From Polyangiaceae bacterium (GTDB lineage Bacteria > Myxococcota_A > Polyangia > Polyangiales > Polyangiaceae), in assembly GCA_025937785.1 (NCBI GenBank), contig JAICQQ010000040.1, positions 1 through 48,156 on the forward strand: 48,156 nt of DNA, written 5' to 3'. Under the pieces are notes generated by a model. It was given only the letters and a program-made list of their open reading frames with translations. It had not been told where the DNA came from and made no database searches. A program made the translations under genes and the position numbers. Shown piece by piece: positions 15,735 through 26,719 of the stretch (positions are counted from its first letter, which is position 1; each line of letters begins with the position of its first letter).

Positions 15735-16520
15735 CTACTGCCCCGTGAACTTGGGGGTACGACGCTCGGACCACGCGCGAACCCCCTCGCGGAAGTCATG
15801 GCTCGAGAGCAGGCGCGTTTGACCCGCCTGCTCTTCTGCGAGTGCTTCGGAGAGCCCGCGTTCGATGGCTTGTCGCACCGCAGCCTTGATCGCGGCCAGC
15901 GCGAGCGGCGCCTTACCGCACAACTCGTCCGCCAGCTCCTGACTCGAGCGTTCGACGTCGGCGTCGTCGGTGACCTGGGTGGCGAGCCCTAGCGCCAACG
16001 CGCGTTCGGCGTCGATGCGCCGCGCGAGCATCAGCAGCTCCAGCGCCCTGCCCAAACCCACCAGGCGCGGCAACCAGAACGTCCCACCGCCGTCCGGCAT
16101 CAACCCGATGTCCACGAACTTCTCCTGGATGAAGGCGGAGCCCCCCAAGACACGGAAGTCGCAAGCGAGCGCCAGGTCCGCACCGAAACCAACGGCGGCG
16201 CCTCGGACGCACGCCACGTAGGGCTTCTGGGCCTGGACGATCGCCCGAATCAACGCTTGAAAGCGTCCAATGGTAGCGGCGGCCTCGCTTTCGCCGAGCG
16301 TGGACGGGAGCGCAACCTTCAGGTCCAGGCCGGAGCAGAAGTGTCCGCCGGCGCCTTGCAGCACCACGACCCGCACCTCGGGGTCCTGGTTGGCCGCCTG
16401 CATCTGCTGTTCGAGCGCGCCGACCAGCTCGTCCGTGAGCGCGTTCAATGCGTCAGGCCGATTCAGAGTGAGCCACGACACCGGACCGACTTTCTTGACC
16501 AGGAGCGTCGAGGTTTGCAT
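15735..16520 (-). CDS. Enoyl-CoA hydratase/isomerase family protein
   Basis: A 261-residue crotonase-fold protein. The oxyanion-hole segments are GHFCSGLDLKVAL near 59-71 and ACVRGAAVGFGADLALACD near 102-120; PDGGGTFWLPRLVGLG lies near 142-157. In classical hydratases two catalytic glutamates sit at the GCEL and PE positions; here the aligned residues read ADL and VDI, so both appear to be aspartates. That fits the PaaG/isomerase-like branch or another side group better than a standard beta-oxidation hydratase. Substrate unknown. The gene stands alone between convergent and divergent neighbours. Confidence 0.85.
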   Translation of the reverse strand: MQTSTLLVKKVGPVSWLTLNRPDALNALTDELVGALEQQMQAANQDPEVRVVVLQGAGGHFCSGLDLKVALPSTLGESEAAATIGRFQALIRAIVQAQKPYVACVRGAAVGFGADLALACDFRVLGGSAFIQEKFVDIGLMPDGGGTFWLPRLVGLGRALELLMLARRIDAERALALGLATQVTDDADVERSSQELADELCGKAPLALAAIKAAVRQAIERGLSEALAEEQAGQTRLLSSHDFREGVRAWSERRTPKFTGQ

Positions 16521-16586
16521 GCCTGCAGAGTAGCACCGAAACTTCCGGCGCGCGCCGCTCGGTCGGCCATGCTAAGCGACCGTGCC

Positions 16587-17432
16587 ATGCCCGAGGCTTT
16601 CCCGATCCCCGAGCCAGAACCGCTGGACCAACAGACGGGGGCCACGTTCGCCGTGCTGGTGGCCCTGATGCGGCGCTTGTTGGCGCCGGACGGTTGCCCT
16701 TGGGATCGGGAGCAGAGCATCGAGTCGCTCCGGAAGTACGTGCTCGAAGAGGCCTGCGAGGTGCTCGATGCGATCGACTCCGGCGACCGCGGGCTCTTGC
16801 AAGAAGAGCTGGGAGACCTGGCGCTGCAGATCGCGTTCATTGCGGAGCTTGCTCGCAGCGAAGCTCGCTTCGGTCCCGACGACGTGATGCGTGGCATCGT
16901 AGAAAAGCTGGTGCGCCGGCACCCGCACGTGTTCGGCAGCGTAGAGGTCGACGGCAGCGAAGCGGTGATCCGAAACTGGGAAGCCATCAAAGCGACCGAG
17001 AAGGCTCGCCGCCCACTCTTGGATGACATCCCGCGAGCGCTGCCGGCTCTGATGGGCGCTGAGCGAGTCAGCGCGCGTGTCGCCAAAGTGGGGTTCGATT
17101 GGCCCGACGCCGGAGGTTCTCGCGAAAAGGTCAGCGAAGAACTGACGGAGCTGGATGAGGCGATCGCGCTGGGAGACGCTACTCGGATCGAGGCGGAGCT
17201 CGGCGACGTGTTGTTCGCTCTCGTGAACCTTGCTCGCCACCATGGCTTGGACGCCGAAACAGCGCTGGGCAAGACCAGCGCGCGCTTTCGCTTGCGTTTC
17301 GACCACGTCGAAGCCCGTGTGCGGGAGGTCCACGGCGACTGGCCGCGAGACGAACGGGGTAAACCTACCCGCGGCTTGGCGCTCGAGGAGCTGGATCTCT
17401 ACTGGGAAGAGGCCAAACTGAGGGCTCGATGA
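16587..17432 (+). CDS. mazG: MazG nucleoside triphosphate pyrophosphohydrolase
   Basis: About 281 residues from the ATG at 16587 (an ATG at 16569 is also possible); further upstream extension would run into the divergent crotonase gene. Two MazG domains are visible: the first with DGCPWDREQSIESLRKYVLE, the metal-binding EEACEVLDAID and EELGDLALQIAF (about residues 31-90), the second with EELTELDEAI and EAELGDVLFALVNLARHH (about 183-222). MazG converts NTPs to NMPs and in E. coli also lowers ppGpp. The stop overlaps the rlmN start (ATGA), so expression is coupled. Confidence 0.9.
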   Translation: MPEAFPIPEPEPLDQQTGATFAVLVALMRRLLAPDGCPWDREQSIESLRKYVLEEACEVLDAIDSGDRGLLQEELGDLALQIAFIAELARSEARFGPDDVMRGIVEKLVRRHPHVFGSVEVDGSEAVIRNWEAIKATEKARRPLLDDIPRALPALMGAERVSARVAKVGFDWPDAGGSREKVSEELTELDEAIALGDATRIEAELGDVLFALVNLARHHGLDAETALGKTSARFRLRFDHVEARVREVHGDWPRDERGKPTRGLALEELDLYWEEAKLRAR

Positions 17433-18628
17433 CACAGCCGACAGCTTCCGATGCGCTCAACTGGCACCCGCTGGCCCGGCTACCGGAAGAGTGGCGCGCC
17501 TGGCTTTCGAGCGAGGGTGAGGCGCCCTTCCGCGCCGATCAGGTCTTCCGTTGGATCCACCGCCAGGGCGAGCTTTCGCCGTCCAAGATGTCGAACCTGG
17601 CACTGCCTTTGCGTGAGCGGCTGGCTGCCGCCGGGCTGCAAGCGCCGGGCGCGGTGGTAGACGTGAAGCGGGCCGCCGACGGGACCCGCAAGCTTTTGAT
17701 CGAGTTCGACAAAGGGGCGCGGGTCGAGTGCGTGGTGATCCCGATGACGCCGAAGACGGCGGAAGACACCGCCTACCTGGTGGACCCCGACTCCGAAGCG
17801 GAAGACGACGAGCCTACCTCGCCGGCGCTCGAGTCGAACACGAAGGTCACGCTCTGCATCTCGACGCAATACGGTTGCGCCATGGGGTGTGTGTTTTGCG
17901 CCAGCGGGCAGTTTGGCCTGCAGCGCGGGCTCGGCGCACACGAGATCGTGTTCCAGGTCCTGCTCGCCCGCAGCTACCTCGAGCCCGGCGAGGTGCTCTC
18001 CAACCTGGTGTTCATGGGTATGGGCGAGCCGCTGCACCACTACGACGAGACGGCGCGCGCCGTGCGCCTGATCACCCACCCCGAAGGAATTGCCATGAGT
18101 GCGCGTCGCTTGACGGTCAGCACGGTGGGTCTGCCGAGCGGAATTCAGAAGTTGGGCGATGATTTTGCGGGGAAGGTCGGGCTGGCGGTGTCGCTGCACG
18201 CGCCCGACGACGAGACGCGCTCCCGCATCATTCCGATGAATCAACGTTACCCCGTAGCGAAGCTGCTGGCTGCGCTCAGAGCCTACCCGCTGCCCCGCCG
18301 GCGCCGGATCACCATCGAGTACACGTTGATCTCCGGCATCAACGACAGCCCCGAACATGCGGACCGCTTGGCAGAGCTCTTGCGCGGCCTGCGCGTGAAG
18401 GTGAACTTGATACCGATGAACCCCATCGAAGCCTCGACGCTCGAGGCTCCGGCCGAGACCGCTGTCGCGCGTTTTCGCGAGACGCTGACAGGTCGCGGGT
18501 ACAGCTGCTTCGTGCGGACACGGCGCGGTGATGACGTGCTGGCGGCATGCGGACAGCTCGCCTTGCAAGGTGAGGCGGCCACGCAAGGCGCGGTGCGCTT
18601 GCGTCGCGGGAGAGCCGACGATGTTTGA
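17429..18628 (+). CDS. rlmN: RlmN dual-specificity 23S rRNA/tRNA adenine C2 methyltransferase (radical SAM)
   Basis: A 399-residue protein. The radical-SAM Fe-S cluster motif CAMGCVFC gives C150, C154 and C157. The two further conserved cysteines of the ping-pong mechanism are C143 (CISTQYGC) and C374 (DDVLAACGQL). It methylates A2503 of 23S rRNA and A37 of some tRNAs. Compared with the usual 350-380 residues it has an acidic insert at about 110-136 (TAYLVDPDSEAEDDEPT) just before the core. It overlaps mazG by 4 bases and the biotin carboxylase gene by 8, forming a compact operon. Confidence 0.93.
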   Translation: MTQPTASDALNWHPLARLPEEWRAWLSSEGEAPFRADQVFRWIHRQGELSPSKMSNLALPLRERLAAAGLQAPGAVVDVKRAADGTRKLLIEFDKGARVECVVIPMTPKTAEDTAYLVDPDSEAEDDEPTSPALESNTKVTLCISTQYGCAMGCVFCASGQFGLQRGLGAHEIVFQVLLARSYLEPGEVLSNLVFMGMGEPLHHYDETARAVRLITHPEGIAMSARRLTVSTVGLPSGIQKLGDDFAGKVGLAVSLHAPDDETRSRIIPMNQRYPVAKLLAALRAYPLPRRRRITIEYTLISGINDSPEHADRLAELLRGLRVKVNLIPMNPIEASTLEAPAETAVARFRETLTGRGYSCFVRTRRGDDVLAACGQLALQGEAATQGAVRLRRGRADDV

Positions 18629-20018
18629 GAAAGTGCTCGTCGCGAATCGCGGGGAAATCGCCTGCCGTATCCTCCGGACGTGTGAACGTCTCGGCATCGC
18701 AACGGTGGCGGTGTTCTCGGACGCCGACGTACGCGCGCCCCACGTCGCCATGGCGGACGAGGCTTATCGGGTGGGTGGCGCCCAGCCACGCGAAAGTTAT
18801 CTGGACATCGACGCGGTCGCGGCTGCCGTGGTCCAGAGCGGCGCCGACGCGGTCCACCCCGGCTACGGTTTGCTCAGCGAAAACCCGAGATTTGCGCGGG
18901 CCGTCGCCGAGGCGGGCGCGTGCTTCGTCGGTCCCAGCGTGGCGGCGCTGTCCGACCTGGGCGACAAGGTCAAGGCGCGCGCGCTGGCTCGTAGCGTCGG
19001 TTTGAAGCCCCCGCCTGGCACAGCCGAACCGGTCACCCCCGAGAGCGTCTCGAGCGCCGCGAGCGAGATCGGGTTCCCATTGCTGGTGAAAGCAGCGGCG
19101 GGTGGGGGTGGCATCGGCATGCACCTGGTGAACGACGCCGCCGAGCTGGCGCAAGCCATGCAAGTAGCGACCACGCGCGCCGCGGCCGCGTTCGGAGACG
19201 CCCGTGTTTACTTGGAGAAGTACTTGAACGAGCCGCGGCACATCGAGCTGCAACTCGGGCGTGACCGTCACGGACAATCGATCTTCCTGGGAGAACGCGA
19301 GTGCAGCGTGCAGCGGCGTCATCAAAAGGTCATCGAGGAATCTCCGTCACCAGCGGGCTTCCTCGCGACGGCGGATGGCCGCGCCCGGTTCGAAGCGACG
19401 CTGGAGCGAGCGCGCAGTTTGCTCGAACGCGCCGGCTACGAGAATCTGGCGACGGTCGAGTTCGTGGCCGACGCGGCGGGCGAGCTGTACTTCCTGGAAG
19501 TCAACGCGCGCCTACAAGTCGAGCACCCCATCACGGAGATGCGCAGCGGACTCGATCTCGTCGAGCTCCAGCTCCGGATCGCGAGCGGAGAGCGGCTGCC
19601 TGACGAGCTTTTTTCGGCGAAGCTCGCGGGGTATGCCATCGAAGCCCGGCTCTACGCCGAGGATCCCACGAAGAACTTCTTGCCGCAGCCGGGCAAGTTG
19701 ACGGCGCTGACGCTACCGCGGGGTGAGGGGGTGCGCGTCGACGCCGGAGTGCGCGAGGGGGACGAAGTGACTCCATACTACGATCCGCTCTTGTTGAAGC
19801 TCATCGCGCATGGCAGCAGCCGCAGCGAGGCCATCGATCGCCTCGATCGAGCACTCGCCGAGCTCACGCTGACGATCGAAGGCAAACGCGGCCCCCGCGT
19901 CACGAACCAGGAGTTTCTGCGGCAAATCGTGGCTTCACCCAGCTTTCGAAGCGGGGCGTATGATACCAGCCTCGCGCGAATACTCGCGCTCTCGTCCTCA
20001 CCCAGGGTAGAAGCGTGA
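18621..20018 (+). CDS. accC: Biotin carboxylase subunit of an acyl-CoA carboxylase
   Basis: From the ATG at 18621 the protein is 465 residues, the size of a free-standing AccC. It begins MFEKVLVANRGEIACRI and carries the ATP-grasp signatures KAAAGGGGIGM near 157-167, ECSVQRRHQKVIEESPS near 232-248 and EVNARLQVEHPITEM near 294-308. It carboxylates the biotin of a carrier protein using ATP and bicarbonate. No biotin carrier or carboxyltransferase gene is in the window, and the protein ends without a biotinyl domain, so its partners must be elsewhere. The partner substrate (acetyl-, propionyl- or other acyl-CoA) cannot be told. It overlaps rlmN upstream and the phosphomutase downstream (GTGA). 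Confidence 0.9.
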   Translation: MFEKVLVANRGEIACRILRTCERLGIATVAVFSDADVRAPHVAMADEAYRVGGAQPRESYLDIDAVAAAVVQSGADAVHPGYGLLSENPRFARAVAEAGACFVGPSVAALSDLGDKVKARALARSVGLKPPPGTAEPVTPESVSSAASEIGFPLLVKAAAGGGGIGMHLVNDAAELAQAMQVATTRAAAAFGDARVYLEKYLNEPRHIELQLGRDRHGQSIFLGERECSVQRRHQKVIEESPSPAGFLATADGRARFEATLERARSLLERAGYENLATVEFVADAAGELYFLEVNARLQVEHPITEMRSGLDLVELQLRIASGERLPDELFSAKLAGYAIEARLYAEDPTKNFLPQPGKLTALTLPRGEGVRVDAGVREGDEVTPYYDPLLLKLIAHGSSRSEAIDRLDRALAELTLTIEGKRGPRVTNQEFLRQIVASPSFRSGAYDTSLARILALSSSPRVEA

Positions 20019-21733
20019 GCGCCGACGCCGCGGTGCTCGTGGCGGCGGCGCGCACCTGGCTGGCTGGCGATCCAGATCCCGCGACGCGCGCGCTGCTCGA
20101 ACAGTGGATCGTAGGGGAGCGCTTCGCGGAGCTCGAGGCGTGCATGACACCTTTGACCTTCGGCACCGCCGGGCTGCGTGCGCTCGAGGGGCCAGGCCCC
20201 GGTTGCATGAACCTCGCCGTCGTGATCCGAGCGGCACGCGGCCTCGCCAGCTGGCTCGAGCGGCAGCCCGACGCGCGTGTGTTGCCCGTGGTCGTCGGCT
20301 ACGACGCGCGGACCAACAGCAAAAGCTACGCTGAAGCTGCGATCCGGGTGCTGGTGGCAGCCCGCTTCCACGTCCGCTATTTCAGCGAGGCCGTGCCGAC
20401 TCCGCTCGTTGCGTTCGCTGCGCACGCGTATGGCGCGCAGGCGGCTCTGTGCATCACGGCCAGTCACAACCCGCCCGAGTATGCAGGGCTCAAGGTGTAC
20501 GCCGGCAACGCCGTGCAGATCGCGGCGCCAGTCGATCTCGAGATCGCGCGCGCGATCGACGAGGTGGGGCCCGCCAACCAGGTGCCGCTCGCCCCGTGGC
20601 CACCCGAGCATGCCCTGGGTCTTCCTGGCGCGGAGCGGATTCCCCCGCAGTTGAGCCAGCGTTACGTCGCCGAGCTCATGGCGTTGCGCTCGGCGCCGAG
20701 TGGGTCCTCCGAGCTGCGCATCGTGTACACCGCGCTGCACGGCGTGGGCGCAGCCCATATGCTGGAGGTGTTGCGGCAGGCCGGGTACGGCGAGGTGTTT
20801 CCGGTCAACCAGCAGCTCGAGCCCGATCCCAGCTTTCCTAGCGTCCGCTTCCCCAACCCGGAGGAGCCTGGGGCGCTCGATCTGGCGCTGGCGGAGGCAC
20901 GCGACGCTCACGCTGACCTGGTGTTGGCGCACGATCCGGATGCGGACCGGCTTGCCGTGTGCGTGCCCGACGCGTCGAGCGCGTGGCGCGCGCTGTCGGG
21001 CAACCAGGTCGGGTTGCTGCTGGCCGACTACGTGCTCCGCCGGCAAGGGCCGGGTCCGAAGTCCTTCGTGGTGTCGTCCATCGTCTCCTCGCCGATGCTG
21101 CAGTCGATAGCCGAGGCGCATGGCGCCGAATGCATCCGCACGCTCACTGGCTTCAAGTGGATGCTGAACGCCGCGCTCGAGCTGGAGCGCGAGCGCGGGT
21201 GGCGCTTCGTATTCGCGTACGAAGAGGCGCTCGGTTATTGCGTACGCGGTCCCGTGCGCGACAAGGACGGGATCAGCGCTGGGCTGCTGTTTGCGGATCT
21301 GGTGAAAGAGGCCAAGCAGCTGGGGCGCTCGGTGGACGATCTTCTGGAAGCACTGTACTCGCAGCACGGTCTCTGGATGAGCGCACTCGTGACCGTCTCG
21401 TTCCCGCGGCTCGCTGACGCCGAGGCAGTGATGCGGCGCTTGAGGCAGGCGCCGCCCGAAACCCTCGCCGGGTTCGGACCGCTCTGTGCGACCGACTACG
21501 CCGCGAACGGAGCGGGGCGCCCGTGGTACCTCGGCGAAGCCGATCTGTTCGAACTCGCCTTCGAGGACACGGCACGCGTGCTGGTCCGCCCCAGCGGCAC
21601 CGAGCCCAAACTGAAGATATACGCCGACTCCTGCCAGGCGTACGAGCCGTCGCGCCCGTTCACCGAGCAGACCAGCGAAGCCCTGGCAAAGGCCGGCGAG
21701 CTCGCCCGAGCCGTGGCCGAGCTCATCGGCTGA
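20015..21733 (+). CDS. Phosphoglucomutase/phosphomannomutase-type phosphohexomutase
   Basis: A 572-residue alpha-D-phosphohexomutase with all four family motifs: the phosphoserine loop TASHNPPEYAGLKVY near 148-162, the metal loop HDPDADRLAV near 308-317, the sugar-binding EEALGYCVRG near 404-413, and the phosphate-binding RPSGTEPKLKIY near 525-536. The size and the N-terminal LTFGTAGLRALEGPG segment match the large bacterial phosphoglucomutase/PGM2 branch. It interconverts hexose 1- and 6-phosphates (or pentose phosphates), feeding glycogen and polysaccharide precursor supply. The GTG start overlaps the accC stop. Confidence 0.9.
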   Translation: MSADAAVLVAAARTWLAGDPDPATRALLEQWIVGERFAELEACMTPLTFGTAGLRALEGPGPGCMNLAVVIRAARGLASWLERQPDARVLPVVVGYDARTNSKSYAEAAIRVLVAARFHVRYFSEAVPTPLVAFAAHAYGAQAALCITASHNPPEYAGLKVYAGNAVQIAAPVDLEIARAIDEVGPANQVPLAPWPPEHALGLPGAERIPPQLSQRYVAELMALRSAPSGSSELRIVYTALHGVGAAHMLEVLRQAGYGEVFPVNQQLEPDPSFPSVRFPNPEEPGALDLALAEARDAHADLVLAHDPDADRLAVCVPDASSAWRALSGNQVGLLLADYVLRRQGPGPKSFVVSSIVSSPMLQSIAEAHGAECIRTLTGFKWMLNAALELERERGWRFVFAYEEALGYCVRGPVRDKDGISAGLLFADLVKEAKQLGRSVDDLLEALYSQHGLWMSALVTVSFPRLADAEAVMRRLRQAPPETLAGFGPLCATDYAANGAGRPWYLGEADLFELAFEDTARVLVRPSGTEPKLKIYADSCQAYEPSRPFTEQTSEALAKAGELARAVAELIG

Positions 21734-21743
21734 CGGGTTTGGC

Positions 21744-23063
21744 TCAGCTCAGGTCATCGAAGGGCACGGTTTCACTCGCGCCCAAGCGATCGATGGCGCC
21801 CTCGACAGGACCCCGAATTTCGCTCGCCGTTCCCACGATGGTCACGAGCAGGTTCTCGGCCGAGATGCGATTCTGGATCGCTTCGTTCGCCTGCTCCAGC
21901 GTCACTGCTTGCACGCGCGCCTCGTACTCCTGATAGTAGCCAGCGGGCAGCTGATACAGCTCCGCGTCGAGCTTGAGGCTGACGCGCTTCGCGGCGGTGT
22001 CCAGCGCGAAGGCGTGCGACCGCACCAGGTAGCGTTTGGCCCAAGCCAGCTCCTTCTTGGTCACGCCAGCCTTCACCCACTGCTCGAGCAGGTCGAGCTC
22101 CAGCTTCAGACACTGCGCCGCGTCGCTGGCCTTGGGGAAGGTCCACATGCTGAAGGCGTGGCGACAGCGATCGAACGGCAGGCTCGAGTAGGCGCCATAC
22201 GACCAGCCACGCTTGGCGCGCACCTCTTGCGTCAGGCGCGCCGTGAACGTGCCCCCGAAAATGGTATTGGCCACGTGGAGTGCCGTGTGGTCTTCGTCGC
22301 GGGGATGCGTCCCGAGACACCCGACCAGAATTTGTGTCTGCGTGCGGTCCGGTTTGTCGACGATCACCAGCTGGCGGCCGCTCGGCGCCACAGGCGCCTG
22401 AGTGCTGGTCGTGGGCTGCTGTCCGCGCCGCAGCATAGCGCGCAGCGCCTCGGCGCTCGCTCGCGCCTGCTCGGGGGTCACCTCGCCGGCGAAGGCGCAG
22501 ATCAAGTTTTCTTGGATGAGGGCTCGCTCGTAAAGAGCCTGGGCGTCGGCGAGCTCGAGGCTGTCCAGGCTCTGGGGAGTGCCGCTCACGGGGCGCCCAT
22601 AGGGGTGGCCTGCGAACATTTTCTTGCGGAACCAACGGCGCGCCAGCGAGCGATCGTTGTCCAGTGACTCGACGAGCTCGCTATGGATCTCGCGCTTCAG
22701 CCGCTCGAACTCGTCCGCTTGGAAGCTCGGCTCCCCTAGCGTGTCCCGCAGAAGCTGGACGAACTCGGCATACGATCGAGAGATCACGGTGCCGTGAAAC
22801 CCCATCGTCGAGGCTGCCACGTCCGCGCCCAAGGACGCTCCGAGTCGGTCCACCAGGCGATCGTTCTCGTCGGCGTCCCGACCGCCCGCATTGCGCCGCA
22901 ACAAGCGCATGAGTACCTCGGACAGTCCCTCTTTTCCGGGTGGATCGAGCTCCGAGCCCACCCGTAGCGACAGCGAGACGTTGACCAGCGGGAGCTCCGG
23001 GCTGTACTCGTTGATCACGCCCACCGGCACCGCCTGATCGACTTCATAAGCGCTGGCGCTCAC
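21744..23063 (-). CDS. M16-family peptidase-like subunit without zinc site
   Basis: The 439-residue protein has the M16 fold but lacks HxxEH: the position where the active partner has HLFEH reads GLSEVLMRLL here. It keeps the C-terminal-type features of non-catalytic M16B subunits, such as RGWSYGAYSSLPF near 290-302. In such pairs the inactive subunit closes over the active one to form the digestion chamber. It starts with GTG inside the stop of the active-subunit gene (GTGA), which implies equal synthesis of the two. No signal peptide is visible on either, so they are probably cytoplasmic, unlike some periplasmic relatives. Confidence 0.88.
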   Translation of the reverse strand: MSASAYEVDQAVPVGVINEYSPELPLVNVSLSLRVGSELDPPGKEGLSEVLMRLLRRNAGGRDADENDRLVDRLGASLGADVAASTMGFHGTVISRSYAEFVQLLRDTLGEPSFQADEFERLKREIHSELVESLDNDRSLARRWFRKKMFAGHPYGRPVSGTPQSLDSLELADAQALYERALIQENLICAFAGEVTPEQARASAEALRAMLRRGQQPTTSTQAPVAPSGRQLVIVDKPDRTQTQILVGCLGTHPRDEDHTALHVANTIFGGTFTARLTQEVRAKRGWSYGAYSSLPFDRCRHAFSMWTFPKASDAAQCLKLELDLLEQWVKAGVTKKELAWAKRYLVRSHAFALDTAAKRVSLKLDAELYQLPAGYYQEYEARVQAVTLEQANEAIQNRISAENLLVTIVGTASEIRGPVEGAIDRLGASETVPFDDLS

Positions 23064-24466
23064 GATGCCTCCCCAGCAACGGCGAGCTCGGGTCGCACGA
23101 GGACCACGCTGCGACCCGTTTCGACCAGGTAGCGGCGCGCGGCTCGGAGCAGGTCGCTGGCGCTGATGCGCGCCATGCCTTCCAGCCGAGTGAACGCGGC
23201 GCCGGGGTCGGCCAGCACCGTCTCGTAGAAGCCGATGGTCGACGCCTTGCCATCCGCTGTCTCGAGACCAGCCACGAGGCCCAGCTCGAGGCGGGCGCGC
23301 GCTCGGTCGATTTCTTCGGCGCTGGGGGGTGTTTCTCGGACCTTGGCCATTTCTTCGTCAATCACTTGGAGGATTTCTTCGGCAGTGTGTTCGCCGCGAG
23401 CCGAGGCGAAGACCTCGAACAAACCCGGGTCGCGGAAAGGACCGAGAAAAGCTCGTACCTCGCTGCACAGCTCCAGATCGCGGATCAGGCGCTTGTAGAC
23501 GCGGCTCGCCCGCCCGCCGAACAGGACCTCCGAGAGCAGCGAGAGCGCGGGATGGTCGAAATCTCCGATGCCGGGACTCTTGTAGCCCACCACCAACTTC
23601 TGCGTGGTCGTCGGTTGAGTCACTTCGACGCGGCGCTCCTCGACCTGCGGTGGTTCCGGACGCACGTCTTCGAGGGGCAGCTCGGAGGGCGGAATCTCGC
23701 CGTACTCTGCGCTCAGCTTGGAGAGCAGCTGCTGCTCGGACACGTCTCCGACGACGACTACCGTCGCATTGTTGGGTGAGTAGTAGGTCTTGTAGAAATC
23801 GACGCAATCCTCGACGGTGAAAGCTTCGATGTCGCTCATCCAGCCGATCGTGGGCCAATGGTAAGCGTGCGTCTGGAATGCCGTTTTCCACAAAAGTTCG
23901 TTCACCGCGCCCTCCACGTCGTCTTCGACGCGATAACGGCGCTCGTTCGCGACGACCTCTTTCTCGCTGTCCACCTGCGGCTCGCGCAACACGAGCCGAG
24001 ACATGCGCAGCGCCTCGAGCTTGATGACCAGCCCGAGCTGATTCTTGGGTATCGCTTCGTTGTACTGGGTCCAGTCGAGCCAGGTAGAAGCATTGCTCTC
24101 TGCTCCTGCTTCTTCCATTCTGCGGTCGAACTCGCCAGCAGGCAGGCCCTCGACCTCGTTGAACATCAAATGTTCGAACAGGTGAGCCAATCCGGTCTTC
24201 CCCTGGCGTTCGTGGCGCGACCCCACCTTGAACCAGACGTGGTAGGCGACGACTGGGGCCGCGTGGTCCTCGACGACCAGCACGGTCAAGCCGTTCGCCA
24301 AGCTGAACCGTTCGATCTTCAGCGCGGGGCCGAAGGGGACCGTCTCTTCGTGCGTGACCTTACCGAAGCGGGGAGCCTTCGCGTTGAGCTTGTCTAACCG
24401 TCGTTGTCGGGCGGAACCACTTTTGGCAGAACCGGCAGGGGCGGAGGACTCGACCTGGGCAGTCAT
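23060..24466 (-). CDS. M16-family zinc metallopeptidase (active subunit)
   Basis: A 468-residue protein with the inverted zinc motif H95-LFE-H99 (catalytic E98) in GKTGLAHLFEHLMFNEVEG and the third zinc ligand E175 in EVVANERR, 76 residues on, as the family requires. The N-terminal 40 residues are Ala/Ser/Lys-rich without a clear signal peptide. It degrades or processes peptides together with the zinc-less partner encoded directly downstream. It lies about 100 bases after lepA on the same strand. Confidence 0.92.
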   Translation of the reverse strand: MTAQVESSAPAGSAKSGSARQRRLDKLNAKAPRFGKVTHEETVPFGPALKIERFSLANGLTVLVVEDHAAPVVAYHVWFKVGSRHERQGKTGLAHLFEHLMFNEVEGLPAGEFDRRMEEAGAESNASTWLDWTQYNEAIPKNQLGLVIKLEALRMSRLVLREPQVDSEKEVVANERRYRVEDDVEGAVNELLWKTAFQTHAYHWPTIGWMSDIEAFTVEDCVDFYKTYYSPNNATVVVVGDVSEQQLLSKLSAEYGEIPPSELPLEDVRPEPPQVEERRVEVTQPTTTQKLVVGYKSPGIGDFDHPALSLLSEVLFGGRASRVYKRLIRDLELCSEVRAFLGPFRDPGLFEVFASARGEHTAEEILQVIDEEMAKVRETPPSAEEIDRARARLELGLVAGLETADGKASTIGFYETVLADPGAAFTRLEGMARISASDLLRAARRYLVETGRSVVLVRPELAVAGEAS

Positions 24467-24565
24467 GGGCTTCTGGACATACAGACTTGTACGAGCATCG
24501 CAAGCCCTTAGGCGATTTTAGCGCTTTTTTGCGGCGCGAGGTTGGCCCGCGCGCGCCCTCGGGGG

Positions 24566-26371
<1,806 letters not shown>

Positions 26372-26484
26372 CGGAACTCGCCTGGGGGAACAACGGGCCG
26401 CGGGCGTCGCCGGGATGGCACACAACCGGACCTCGCGCCAGGGTGCGCTCGGGGATCGCGGCGCCGAAGCTTGCCGCGGGGCGC

Positions 26485-26685
26485 TTACTTCTTCGAATTC
26501 TTGGCGGGCGCTTCGGTCAAGCTCATCTGGCCGGGGAGCGCGTGTTCGTAGCGCTTGAGCACGAGATCGATACCTTCCCGGATGTAGACCGCAACCGGGA
26601 CTTTGGTCCGATCGTGCAGCAAGTGGAGGCGCTCGTTCTGCTCCGGCGTGATGTAGACGGTGGTTGAGATCTTCTTGCGTGACAT
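26485..26685 (-). CDS. Ribbon-helix-helix DNA-binding protein (CopG/Arc type)
   Basis: From the ATG at 26683-26685 the protein is 66 residues: [20 protein letters not shown] then a helix with [18 protein letters not shown] and a Ser/Lys tail. The basic N-terminal strand (KISTTVYIT) followed by two helices is the ribbon-helix-helix fold, a dimeric repressor type whose strand inserts in the major groove. An in-frame longer form back to 26748 would start upstream of the predicted transcription start and is rejected. No toxin gene adjoins it, so it is probably a transcription factor rather than an antitoxin. A palindrome within its own promoter suggests autoregulation. Confidence 0.85.
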   Translation of the reverse strand: MSRKKISTTVYITPEQNERLHLLHDRTKVPVAVYIREGIDLVLKRYEHALPGQMSLTEAPAKNSKK

Positions 26686-26719
26686 CGCAATCCGCGGCGG
26701 CTGCTCAGTACCAGCCGTT

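Noticed and set aside
16257..16586. Upstream extension of mazG
   Set aside because: It would run through the divergent crotonase gene, and the added residues do not resemble MazG.
19778..21367. 529-codon open frame on the minus strand
   Set aside because: Antisense to the end of the biotin carboxylase gene and the phosphomutase gene, both of which show all family motifs.
23060..24466. Possible secretion of the M16 pair
   Set aside because: The N-terminus is Ala/Ser/Lys-rich but lacks a hydrophobic signal core.
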